A stretch of 64,000 nucleotides of DNA from Yponomeuta sedellus (taxonomy: Eukaryota > Arthropoda > Insecta > Lepidoptera > Yponomeutidae): positions 19,940,986 to 20,004,985 of the forward strand of contig OW203722.1 in NCBI GenBank assembly GCA_934045075.1. The letters are read 5' to 3'. Under the pieces are notes generated by a model. The model was not told the DNA's origin. It ran no database searches and worked only from the letters and a program-made list of their open reading frames with translations. Positions 1-49,848 of the stretch are shown piece after piece. Position 1 is the stretch's first letter, and every line of letters starts with the position of its first letter. Position numbers and translations under genes: made by a program.

Positions 1-851
1 CTGTAGGAACGAAAATACCGACCACAAATGGTTCGAAATCAGGTCGTTGGTGAATTTCTTCTGCGTAAAGATATGTGAAAGTTAAGCTCTAATCTTCACG
101 TTCTTCAACATAATGATAGTTTAATGTGAAATAATAGTTCAATAGACTGAACCAGCATAGAAATAAATGGCAGTTATTTGATACTATTTTGTAGTCGAAT
201 TAAATAGTCACCTTGCACGAAAGAGCAAATAGAAGTCCAGGCTCTCTTGTTTTCCTTCAAGAAAGTAAACACTAAGTTCTTTTTATTTTATGCCTAGTAA
301 CATTGTACAACAAAAAAGAGCTAAAGCTTCAGGTTAATCGAAAATACAGTATTTGTGTTTTACGAGCGTATGTCCATCGTAAGTTGTTCAAAATTTGTAA
401 TGATTTATTTTTCAAACTAAGGAAACTGCATTCTGTTGAAATATCTTATTTTATACTATTTTTATTTTTAACGCACTAACCCGTGCTAAGGACAAATTTA
501 AAAACCCATTTAAATTTGGCGCGGATAGCCAGAGGTTGCGGGTTCGAATCCCGGCATGGGTGAAATTTTTAGCCTCTAAATAGGTTTTTAAATATCTTAT
601 TTTCTCAACTGATTATTGTTTGTGACTGTTTGTTTTTATAACTAAAACAAAACATCAACTCACGCCTGAACCCCAAGGACTACCACGTGCTACGATCCTA
701 ACAGATCACCTTCGCTTCATTAACGTTAATAAGTCAGTACTTATTATCTTGCCCTTTGCTAAAACGGGGTGTCGAAGTATCCGGGGAACGTCCCTTACAG
801 GCACTTACACCCGTTCGCTCGATTAAATATCAAAATAAAAGGATTTCTTAC
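1..851 (-). other. XPO5 intron 20 (partial) with repeat fragments
   Basis: This is intron between exon 20 and an unseen exon. The right side is a donor (reverse strand gtaaga) at 851-846. The left side is a polypyrimidine-tagged acceptor ending at base 1. Inside, 463-595 is a truncated copy of the window's tRNA-headed SINE (box B ggttcgaatcc, tail agcctctaaataggttttta). About 650-760 resembles the 3'UTR of the RTE-like LINE seen at 36.3 kb ('cacgcctgaacccca...gatcaccttcgcttcat'). Nothing coding was recognised in 1-460. Confidence 0.7.
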
Positions 852-39334
<38,483 letters not shown>

Positions 39335-41615
39335 AGTAGCCAGCAATCACTGTAAGGAACAAAGAAATAAACATAAGGAAAACTGTAAATTATGTTTTGA
39401 CAGGCAATATGTATTTTTGTCCTAACAGACTGTGCCTGTCATCATAACATAAGAAGCTTTCATTGCAAGTACAGTCAGTAGAAAAAAGCCGTAGGACGAA
39501 TAGTTCGGAGTTCATTTTTATGATGCAATGAGATTTTTACTCACCTACTACTGACGATAAAAAAGTTATCCCCATAGAACGGACCTTTTTAATTGGTAGC
39601 ACATTCGTCACGATACTGTAATAAAATTGCACTAGATCCTGAATTTATAGGAGGTAATACAACATGCAACTTTCGGAATAAGAGAACAAATGACACGACC
39701 GGGCGCAGTCACAAAAGCATGATTTTTAATCCACCAAAACAGCCAGTATCGTTTTACTGACCCATTCCTAAGTTTGTGTACTTTTCGATTATACTTTTCT
39801 AATGTTATCTAACGCTCTAAATAGTTATATTTGGGGCAGAATCTAGCTAATAAAATTCAAAACATTGGAAAAACCTCGTGCGGACTCAGATGCAGACCCA
39901 GATCCACCATAGACAAAATCTATCTCTATCTGACAGATGTATTTTTTTTTATATTAGGTTTAACGGCCCTGGAAACTAGTCCTTTTGAGCCTTTTCGTTT
40001 TACTATAGGTATGTACCATTTTCATTAAATTACACTCTTCACTATTTTCTGACAGATTTATGTATGTGTTAGACAGATTATGAAACTGGAGTTCGGTCAC
40101 AGAACAATTAAATCTCAGAATAAGGACTAAACTTTAGTTCTTATTCTGAGAATTAAACCAATAGAAGAAACGATGGTCACGTGACAGCGTACAGGCCTAA
40201 TTGTCAAAACGATGCCTTAATGCCCTGAGAAAGAGTCCAAATTAAGATGGTAATGTAACATACAATAGTGGCAGCACTCTGAATGTTTTCAAATTTAGTC
40301 GGGTTATAGCAAGTGCAAAATCTGTGAAGACGTCGTCGGATTATTTCAGAAAATTGAAATAACTAAAATATTTTGGTGCAAACAACTTACCCTAGGATAT
40401 TGTACAATAAATGTACAATGAGGTGAAAAGTGCGTGGTGGCTGCAGGTCACATAAGAAACAAAGAAAACGGAGATTATAATATTAACTTCCAAAGGTGAG
40501 TACCTAAAACCTATGTTTTCTCGCGTAAAAGGACCAACGGATAAAATATCACTTTGTAAATAAACTTCGTAATGACTCATTAACCAAAATTACCGTAATT
40601 GTTGCTTCTAGAACCCTTCTGCGCCCTAAAATTAGGAAAATAAACCAATCCAGTTGTAGGTTGTACTAGTGATGGGATGGCAAAAGCATGGTCGATGAAA
40701 ATTCGCCTCAGTAGTAGTATAGTCGATACTTGTTCATCACACCTTTTTAGTACATAATCCATTGTTTCTTGTTGTTCAAGTTTTCCCAAATTGATAAATG
40801 GAAGCAAAAGCACACAAAAACGCAGAAATAAGAAAAAGGACAAAAACGACTGTAAACTGCGCTCAAGGCACTTTAGATCCGAGTGATTTGGACAAAGAAA
40901 CTTATTGCGAACACACCTGAAGGAAGATGTGGTGCCCACCTGAGACCAGTAAAAATGGAAGTAATGGTGAGAAAGTAATGTACCTCTATCTTTTCATATA
41001 CACTTATCACATGTTTTTTACAAAATAGGATGCTCAATTGAAAACTTACAATTTTTTTTTCGTTTACCATACTTCTTTAGTAAAGTCTACTACATACAAA
41101 CAGTGTCCCAGGCACCAAAGCATCCGAGTGGTGCCTTCATCCATTTAATTCATTTAACAGTTTATCTTTATTTCAGTATTTCTAAATCGTAATAAGTAAA
41201 CATTATATGAGAATTGATAATATCAAAAAAACAAGCCCGCATTTCCCACATCACGATGTTGCTTATATTAAGACTTCTACATGTAAACAATTTGTTTTCC
41301 AAACCCCAACAGCTGTTTGTTTGTCTTGAATTTAAATCTCACCACAAATTAAATCTCACCCAACGACAATACAAACTACCATAGACTTACTCACAAAAAA
41401 CCATCTCTCCAACAGTGTAAATCATAGATAAAGAAAGGTTGAAAGGTAAAAACAAAATGTTAAATGAATGGACGTCAAAGCTGTTAGTTTTACAATTAAT
41501 AAAATATGTGGTGATCACCTTATTGCAAACAATATCTGACTATATAGATGCAAATTGTACCTTACTTCAAAGTATGTAATTACTTATCAGGATCAGTCAA
41601 TAATAGACGTAGCCT
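39335..41615. other. XPO5 5' flank and unannotated intergenic DNA
   Basis: The XPO5 promoter and 5'UTR must lie just right of 39334. No TATA box was recognised. 40113-40152 is a near-perfect palindrome ('ctcagaataaggactaaac' with 'tttagttcttattctgag'). I find no supported gene in the rest. Confidence 0.5.
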
Positions 41616-41618
41616 GTA

Positions 41619-43292
41619 ACCCAAATAGCTTTTATAAAGAGATCTAAAACGAAAGTGTTTTAAAGTGGAATATGTTATTATTTAAGCAGCTCTCTTTTGT
41701 AGGTACGCCTTTATTAAAAGTTTCTGTTTGTTTTCAGGTCAGTACTGAACATGGGAAGTGAGCAAAAATGTCTGTTCTGCCAATGCCACGGTCATATTCT
41801 TCTTTCTTGATCCTTCAGCTTGACGTAGTTGATGATCCTTATAGTCTTGCGTTCGAAAATTCTTTCGTTGATGTGTTCATCAACCTCTATACCTGTTGTA
41901 TAAAATCTGGCAACGAAACTTATTTAAATACCATAAATCATCACTTGACACATCAAATTACTGTATGCATCGAATTACTGAATTATTACTTGCAATAATA
42001 CTAAAATATTGTGATAATTAAATACGTTTTGCTGGCAACTTTTAGCGACAGATTGCGGTCAAAGATGGATTTAACCCAAAAAGCTTTTATAAAGAGATCT
42101 AAAACGAAAGTGTTTTAAAGTGGAATATGTTATTATCTAAGCAGCTCTCTTTTGTAGGTACGCCTTTATTAAAAGTTTCTGTTTGTTTTCAGGTCAGTAC
42201 TGAACATGGGAAGTGAGCAAAAATGTCTGTTATCTGCCAATGCCACGGTCATATTCTTCTTTCTTGATCCTTCAGCTTGACGTAGTTGATGATCCTTATA
42301 GTCTTGCGTTCGAAAATTCTTTCGTTGATGTGGTCATCAACCTCTATACCTGTTGTATAAAATGTGGCAACGAAATGAAATGAAATGAAACTTTATTGTT
42401 TGAATCTGGGTTAACAGTAGCAGTTACAGGTGCTTTATACAAATAAGTACATGTCCAAATTCTTCCTTTTCAGGAGTAAACACATTTTTTTACAACTAAT
42501 GCTATAATAAGTTTTAATATTTACATTTAAAATCGTGCCTATATTATTTACATATATGCTTACAATTGCTAACCTAAATCTTAAATTCTAAATATTCTTT
42601 TATTGAGTAAAACCCTCGGGACAGTAGGTAATCTTTTGTGAGCCTCTTGAATGTAATTATTTCTTCGACTTTATATTTATCTGGTAGTTTATTAAATATA
42701 TCAATACACATTATAAAACAGTTTTTTGTTGTGAGCGTTAATTTTACAGGTGGTCTATGCAATTTATGTTGATATTGAGTGCGAATGGCTCGTTTGCAGA
42801 CATTTTGCTTATTTTCGAATAAATACATATATTTTTTTACAAATGTGCAAACTTCTAGTATATACAAACATGGTAATGGAAGTATTTCATTTTCTTTAAA
42901 ATACGGGTGACATGAGTCTGTTTGGCGTAGACCAAATAATGCCCGAATACAGCGTTTTTGCACTTTAAATGCCCTGTCCACATCGGAGGAGTTGCCCCAT
43001 AGTACGATCCCATAGCACAAGATCGAATCTACATAACCATTATATGCCTCTTTAGCAGCTTGTAGTGAGACCGTCTGACTAATTTTTCGTAGCGCGTATA
43101 CAAATTTGTTGATTTTTGTACACACACTCTCTTAACTTATTTAAATATCAGAAATCATCACTTGACACATCAAATTACTGTATCCATCGAATTACTGAAT
43201 TATTACTTGCAATAATAATATAATATTGTGATAATTAAATACGTTTTGCTGGCAACTTTTAGCGACAGATTGCGGTCAAAGATGGATTTACC
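41619..43292. repeat. Tandem duplication of about 453 bp, second copy split by a LINE
   Basis: Copy 1 is about 41619-42071. Copy 2 is about 42072-42374 plus 43136-43292. They share 'agcttttataaagagatcta', 'ggtacgcctttattaaaagt' and 'cagattgcggtcaaagatgg'. The few differences are single bases. Copy 2 is interrupted after 'ggcaacgaaa' by the LINE at 42375-43135, so the duplication predates the LINE insertion. Confidence 0.88.
42375..43135 (-). pseudogene. 5'-truncated LINE RT fragment
   Basis: The reverse frame 43125-42574 (183 aa) matches LINE ORF2 C-termini: AYNGYVDSILCYGIVLWGNS, AFKVQKRCIRALFGLR, FIMCIDIFNKLPDKYK, ending ...LLSRGFYSIKEYLEF. The 3'UTR ends in (tttca)n at about 42376-42395. 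It is not full length (no endonuclease or YxDD). A related fragment is at 58140-58400. Confidence 0.85.
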
Positions 43293-45000
43293 TAGTCAAT
43301 ATTAGCAATAGTATTTTCCTTTTCAAATTTCATTGCAAGATAAACATAGAGTATAAAGTTTTGGTAACTTTTTAATATAAGGTCTTAGCTCGATCTGTAT
43401 TTTTACTAAACGGGAAGAAGAAACGTAACGTCAATATGGACGTCGTTACGGATTCTATTCTGAAACATAGGCCTTCAGGAAGAAATCTGAGACCTAGTAT
43501 TATGTTGACGTTGACGAATATAATTGTAAATTAACCATTTTGTATAAAAAAGTGTTTCTTTTAAAACATGATTTAAAACTTATATACAAAACAATTTATT
43601 TTAATTAATTACATGATTTAATCCAAGGTGTCTTCATTTTTTCAACGTTTCTATCGATATCGATGGAGAGTTAGGCTCTCCCTAGTCAGTAGCGTTTGAT
43701 AGTAGGGCCGTGTACGCACCTTGAAATCGGTGCATTGATAAACGTAGTGCCATCTCTTTTTTTCTTATGGAAGGTTGGTTAGCGAAAGCAGGACAGCATT
43801 ACTGTCAAAGGTTTCTGCGAAGTTACTGCTACCCCTTGAGTTCGGTCTAGTTTGTTTTTTAATTCGATGCACAGAATAATTACACCAAATTCGATGTAAG
43901 TAAAGGCGCGTTTCCACTATGCAAGTGCTTGCATTGCATGTATGACGTCACACTTGTGTGCAAGTGACTTGAATTGGAAACCGCCGGCTTATTACGTATC
44001 TTGAAATGACAAGCAACAGGCAAAAATTGCGCAATATCTGCTGTCAAAGTCAAATTTTGTATTACCGACTGGCAACGCGACAGCAACAAGCTCAAAAAAA
44101 TCGATCGCAACGCCATCTGCAAAGCGACAGCGACCGGGGAACTAAAAATGCATTTTTTGTCGTTTGGTTGTGACGGTTTGGTATTACGTAGAACTATTTG
44201 ACAGCGATCGACAGCAGATTGAAATGTCAAACGGCGATTTTTGAACAACAACTAAAGTGGTGTCTGCAAGGCAGTTGCTATTCGTTTGCTTACTTTATAA
44301 ACTGTTTATCCTGGATCTAGTCAGGCAGTTGATAGTGCTACAGATTGTATGAAAATATTGAAAAATTAACCAAGTGTGATAGTAGGCATTCTGCTATCAA
44401 ATCTTGTCAAATGATTAGGGTACCTATAGAATGCATGTACATTCAATAAATTTTAGGTCCTAAAAATTAACCCTTTAGCGGACGCGCGTATGCATAACAA
44501 AAGAACAATAGATTTTAAAAACGTCCGCAAGTGTTAAGTTCAAATTAATATTAATTACTTTCATTTCAGATATTTGTTGCCAATCATAATTACATTGAAA
44601 TTTAAAGTACACATTCTGATCTTATTTGTTTAATTTTAGTAAATTTGCATAGGTATGTATGACAATCAATAAACTGACACAAACATAAATTTTCATAAAA
44701 GTAGGTATGAAACATGCTATGGAAACTAGTTTCAGATTCAAATTCATAAGTTTTATTCAAAGTTCAAACAAAATATTACTTTATGAATATCAAATTCACA
44801 ATTAATAGAGTTTGTGGAGAAGAAACTAAGGAAAAATTCCACATTTATTCTTTTCAAAACAGTCTTAAGTTTAATTAACAAACTTTAAAAAATATTACTA
44901 TAATTTAGCCTCTAAATAGGTTATTATAATATACATTTTTTGCACAGAGTGCTCTATGCACAAAATATTAGATTTACTAAAAGCCAAGAATAATACCCAA
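43293..45000. other. Intergenic DNA, possible left end of a DNA transposon
   Basis: About 43905-44010 ('ccgccggcttattacgtatc', 'gcaacgcgacagcaaca') resembles the reverse complement of about 47040-47160 ('ccgcaggctttttacgtatt', 'cagcgcgacagcc'). The two could be subterminal inverted repeats of one element spanning the Myb/SANT-like remnant. No gene was recognised in 44280-45000. Confidence 0.35.
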
Positions 45001-45004
45001 GAAC

Positions 45005-46700
45005 CTATTCATTATTATTTTTAGATTTTAGTAAATTTAATATTTTATGCATAGCTTCCATATGCATCCGAGATATTTCCACAAATGTAGCCTCCGCTTG
45101 TTTTTCTTCTGCAGCCACCCTCCTCTCGAAGTCAATGACCCAATCTGATGAAACACCTACAAATAAAATAGTAGTGTGAAATAAAGTTTGTGAATATTAT
45201 AATTATTATGTAATTAATAAAAGGCAAATTCGACACGTTTATTCATTTAACGCTAGGGATTTAGTGACATAGTTTTAGTCACATTATCATCACCCTTTAT
45301 TATGACATAGATTTAATCGAGTTTGTAGTAAATTAAACATAAAACATACTTGTGGCAGAACAGATCTTGGATGTCTTGGGATCATACGAGGGCGGCTTAC
45401 TGGACTTTCGCGGTCACCTATGAGTACATGAAAGTAAAGAATTTTTAAATTTTACATTTAAATAGAAAACTGTCACGCCAATTTTCTAGAGGGGTAGACA
45501 TAATAAATAAAAAATATTTGACCTTTTAATATAGCTAACTTAACACCTTTATTCTAATGGAAATATAATTCGTCAAAAATTTATTATTTTTAAATGCTTA
45601 ATATTCGAATACTATTTTTATTTTAATGCACTAACCCGTGCTAAGGGACAAATTTAAAAACCTATTTAGAGGCTAAAAATTTCACCCATAAAAATTTAAT
45701 CTGTGCCAGTGCTCAATTGGTAGAGCGCTGGCACGGATAGCCAGAGGTTGCGGGTTCGAATCCCGGCATGCGTGAAATTTTTAGCCTCTAAATAGGTTTT
45801 TAAATTAATATTGGAATGTTAATAACATAATTTATACATAAATGTAGATTACCTGTTTGCTAAAAGCTATCTTGCTCATTGACCACTGTTGGCACTGTCT
45901 CTGGGTCAGTAGGAGTTTCCATGTTATTGGTAGTAGTTGGCTAAAAAAACACAATGACATTAATAACAAAAGATTAATATCATAGGGTAGTTTTCATTTA
46001 CCTTTTAGATAATGGAACTTACAAAGACTGGCACTCTGTGTTCGATGTCACCAAAAACAGCAGCCTCTCCAATGATAGCCAGTACCATCTTATCTGTTTC
46101 AGACAAGTCATCTAAGGTACTAGGCCCACCACCAGTTCCCATTGCTTGACGTCTCCTTTCAGAAGCGCGACTCTTCACCTTATGTTTAAGGTCAGCCCAG
46201 TACTAAAACAAAACAAAAGAATAAGTGTCCAGTTAAGATGAAACCTAATTACCTACATGAAACTAATAAAATTTAGTTTTATTTTATTTTAGTATTTGTG
46301 GTAGGTACATACCCGTTTCCAACGCTTTTCTAACTTGGAGGAGCCTCGACCATGGGCATTTAGTACAGCGCTAGGTTATCCCATTCTCGATCAATGTTCT
46401 CTTTTGATAGGGAACCCAGGCAACACCTTTGGCCACAGCTGGATTAGCTTCTAAAGCTCCGCTGGCTGGTTATTGGATACGCGGTGTTCCATGGTACAAA
46501 ACTAAACAGGAAAAATGATTTGTATTGGTAAGTTAAATGGGAAGGATTTTAAGTTATGAAATTAAATATGTCCAATTATATAAAAATCATAGTTTTGCAA
46601 CTTACTAGTATCCACAAGTCCTTCCACAAGTTGAAGCGATCGCAGTTGACGCACATTTATCCAATTTCGGTAGTCACAATACCTCGAAATTGAGTAAAAA
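45005..46700 (-). pseudogene. Decayed Myb/SANT-like (MSANTD/Harbinger accessory type) gene
   Basis: Exon-like blocks on the reverse strand: 46479-46318 (ASGALEANPAVAKG, then broken, then AVLNAHGRGSSKLEKRWKR with donor gtatgt); 46204-46018 (YWADLKHKVKSRASERRRQ, GTGGGPSTLDDLSETDKMVL, AIIGEAAVFGDIEHRVPVF with donor gtaagt); 45156-45005 (SSDWVIDFERRVAAEEKQAE, ISRMHMEAMHKILNLLKSKN then stop). The trihelix/Myb-like domain plus a C-terminal helix is the architecture of MSANTD and Harbinger-associated proteins. Two one-base gaps in the first block and a stop upstream of it suggest a pseudogene. Intermediate exons (about 45880-45945, 45350-45420) do not join in phase with certainty. Confidence 0.6.
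45606..45806. repeat. tRNA-derived SINE, minus scrap plus full plus copy
   Basis: Minus tail about 45640-45695; plus copy about 45700-45806 with box A 'ggtagagcgctggcacgg', box B 'gggttcgaatcccgg' and the usual tail. It is within the Myb/SANT-like remnant's intron. Confidence 0.8.
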
Positions 46701-46916
46701 AGACGAACTTCGTACATTTCACACGAATTAGCAAAAAGTTTTTGAACATAAATCTAGTCTTCAACGTTTAGCAGATGTTTACAATAATTGCAACGAAAAA
46801 GCCGCGAAATGACAGACGATACAAGAGTGTGACGTTTTGTAGTTCCATCGATGGCTACCTGACTGCTAGTGGCGCTAGTAAAAGTGCATTAGCGGCCAGC
46901 AAGCAGCTATCATCGT

Positions 46917-47004
46917 TATCAACCCTTGTATGTCCCCACTGCTGGGGCACGGGTCTCTTCCTGCATCGCAGGAAGGTTAGGCCATACTCCACCACGGGGG
47001 CCAA
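46917..47004 (-). repeat. 5S-derived SINE tail
   Basis: 'tcaacccttgtatgtcccca...ccaccacgggggcca' is the reverse of the family's 3' portion. The head is missing. Confidence 0.65.
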
Positions 47005-48374
47005 CAGACGATAAACTTAGATAATACAGTTTTTTTTGCAATCTCTGGACCGGTCGCTGTCGCTCTGCTGTTGCTTTGCTTTCCGGTGGCTGTCGCGCTG
47101 CGGTTGCTTTGAAATACGTAAAAAGCCTGCGGTTTTTGTTCTACTTGCAGCTTGCGTACAGGATTTTAGTGGCATTCAAGGTTAGTTCTTTCTTATACAG
47201 TGTTGATTATGAGTGAAATACGTGCTGAAGTTGCTGCTGCGTGCAGAGCAAATACAAATAATGCGTGCAAATAATTATACATAATTATAACAAATCATAA
47301 AAAGAAGCATCGACATGTTTAGGATATTCTTTATAAATGTTATCGTTTTCTCCGTATCCCACATAACAGTCATTTTTATAAGGCAATCCTGCACACTTTC
47401 ATCTACACCAGCGGTTGCTCTTGCAATTTGCATGCAAATGAGGTGACTTGAGTGTTGTGTGTACAAGTTCAAACCTAACTGCATGCAAATTGCAACTTGT
47501 TTGCAAGTACTTTCAAGCACAGAGTACATCATTTTCACGTAAAAATTGTGTGTGCCATGTGGGTGTTTTATGAGTAATTAATATGAATAAATATTATGTC
47601 TCTCATGCAATAAAGAATTTGGTCCCAAGAGTATTACTTTTTACAGTTAAATATAATTATCTACCGCGTGCGTGCGCTTGTTTTTTATAACAGACTAGTA
47701 ACTGGCAGTAGGTACACAATGGCCAATGCTGGCCCACTGCTCGCCATTGCCAATGTCTAATTTGTGCCAATTGTAGGCAACGATCACTTGCTGTCCCCAC
47801 TAGTATTGGGCCTGCTCGGACATCTTAAAGATCGCTACGTACTGTTACATTTGAGACAATGTACTAGTACTGTATATTAGTACTATTAGGCCCTCATAGT
47901 AGAACCATCTCAACGTTCACGTTTTAACCTTTTAGCCATAAAATATGCTTTTTTTAAATATCTGTATTATTACAGGACCATTATTTTTTTATTAATATGT
48001 TTAATGTTGCCGTGCCACCATTATATTAGAAGTACTATGATAAAAATCATTTAAAAAATATTTTTAGTTCGAGTAGTTTTTTTTTCTACGTACAATGAAA
48101 AAATTATTACCATCTAGATTATCGTAAGCTTTTTTTGTTATTTGCAAAGAACAAAAGTAGCTCGCAGAACAAGATTACTACCACAGAATTAAGCGTCCCA
48201 AAGCGCACGAAGCAGAAAAATCTCCTTCACCAATAATTCACTATAATAATAACACAGTGAAAATATTATGTTATATTCGTTAGAGAAACTAACATCAAGA
48301 AAACAACACGGTATTACTTTTACAAAAGTACCTACTTGGATTAGCGCGCGAACCAGCAGCGCAGAATTGAGACA

Positions 48375-48875
48375 ATGAATGAAAAAAAAAACAAAACAAG
48401 TAAAAACAATCTTTTTTGCTACGACATAAAGTTCGTAAAAGACCGACCGGCTGAAGGGAGACCGATCGAAACAATGTCGCTCCGTTGTTCAATCACCACA
48501 CTCTCTCTCATGCAGCGTTCGTTCGCTCTCGGCCATATTCGTCACCCGGTCCGGTTCAGTGATCGCGAGAGCAATGAACGAATAGACCGAATATCCGATT
48601 ATTACTGGGAAACGTTTCCTTTCGGTCATTGCATGGTAACGTATCTTAATCGTACTTCGTACATGACCGACACAATACTAGTCCCCACAATGGCGCGTGG
48701 CTCATTTCTGTCTGGCAAACCACTTGCGATGGACGTGGAAGTCGTTGCGGCCGCAGCTATTTATTTACTATTTATTTGTTTATTTCATTTATTTACAAGT
48801 ATTACAGAAGTAAGTAAAACAACAAAGTTATTAAAAAAATGGCTCAAAAGGCGCAAAATTACGGGCTCAGATTGA
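48375..48875 (+). CDS. Unrecognised 166-aa frame inside the TIR element
   Basis: ATG start (MNEKKNKTSKNNLFCYDIKF), ends ...KRRKITGSD. The only visible feature is a hydrophobic stretch near residues 125-146 (VVAAAAIYLLFICLFHLFTS) and a basic C-terminus. I recognise no domain. It could be a chance frame in transposon DNA; its position between TIRs favours transposon remnant over host gene. Confidence 0.25.
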   Translation: MNEKKNKTSKNNLFCYDIKFVKDRPAEGRPIETMSLRCSITTLSLMQRSFALGHIRHPVRFSDRESNERIDRISDYYWETFPFGHCMVTYLNRTSYMTDTILVPTMARGSFLSGKPLAMDVEVVAAAAIYLLFICLFHLFTSITEVSKTTKLLKKWLKRRKITGSD

Positions 48876-48905
48876 TATACCTACCTAAATAAAAAAACTT
48901 GAAGG

Positions 48906-49463
48906 TCAATGAGGGCTTTTCAATGACAGCTGTGAATTGATTGCATTAAAAAAACTAGATGGCGCTGCAAGAAGAACAAATGTCACCCATCATACGTGTT
49001 GTACGCACAGATTATTTTTTGTGATAACCTAAATATCTCTTTGTAGTCTGTGATCTAAGCTGAACTATATTTCGAAACTGTTGAGGTTTGAAAGTTTTGA
49101 AGTATTTTTACTTTGTTCATTAATTACATACGTACGTGAATTGTGTCTTTACTCGTGGCTAAGCCACGTAGGTATTGTGCATTTTTGTAAAACATAGTCA
49201 CTCATCGTGTTCCTATAAAGACGAAGTACCTACGTAAATTACATTGCATTTGAGCGATAACATAATATGACTGGGTTGACCATAAGGGACAAGTTACCTG
49301 TCTAATTTGTGGGACAAGTAATAAGCACAGACTTCAGAAACGTAACGTGTCAGAAACCACAGAGACGTGATGTCAATTATTATGTGACGTCAGCACCATC
49401 TAACGGTAACTTGCGGTACTGTTTTTTGTTTTTAATGACGCTTTGAAAAGCCCTCATTGACTG
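48906..49463. mobile_element. MITE family E, nested (about 558 bp)
   Basis: Exact inverted ends 'tcaatgagggcttttcaa' (from 48907) and 'ttgaaaagccctcattga' (to 49462). No coding potential. It lies entirely within the 47713-49640 element. Confidence 0.8.
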
Positions 49464-49848
49464 AACGATGGGCCACTGTGTAATCAGGGATGTGGCACGC
49501 TACGCCACGATCCTTTGAAGTGTGCCCAAAAAACCGAAACCGACAACTGTCCGATTGCGCGCCACCGCCACTGCACACCATTACCCCGAGTACACATTGG
49601 CAATGGCGAGCAGTGGGCCATCAGGGTAATTATTGTGTACTGGCCGCATTACATCCGTGCTGACAACATTCTCGGGCTCAGCTAGCTGTCAATTAAAGTT
49701 TATCTTGTCTACAGTCTATAGTTGTTTATTTGTTGTTTTTTGAAGTTTGTGAAATAGGTCGTTAGCTTTGAAAATATTTCCTTCAATTTCGTCACGACAA
49801 CGCTAATGATCAGTAGATTTTAAATAAAGAACGTTCTTGAATGTGAAA

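Larger units (their letters stand above)
47713..49640. mobile_element. About 1.9-kb TIR DNA transposon carrying a nested MITE
   Basis: The ends are inverted repeats of about 48 bp. Left 47713-47760 has 'gtacacaat' then 'tggcccactgctcgccattg' and 'ccaatgt'; the right end at about 49588-49645 is the reverse complement with the same 25-bp exact core. The interior holds the MITE at 48906-49463 and a 166-codon frame. I cannot assign a superfamily. No target duplication is certain. Confidence 0.65.

Noticed and set aside
40113..40152. microRNA precursor hairpin
   Set aside because: The stem is only about 19 bp with a one-base loop. This is a short palindrome, not a Drosha/Dicer substrate.
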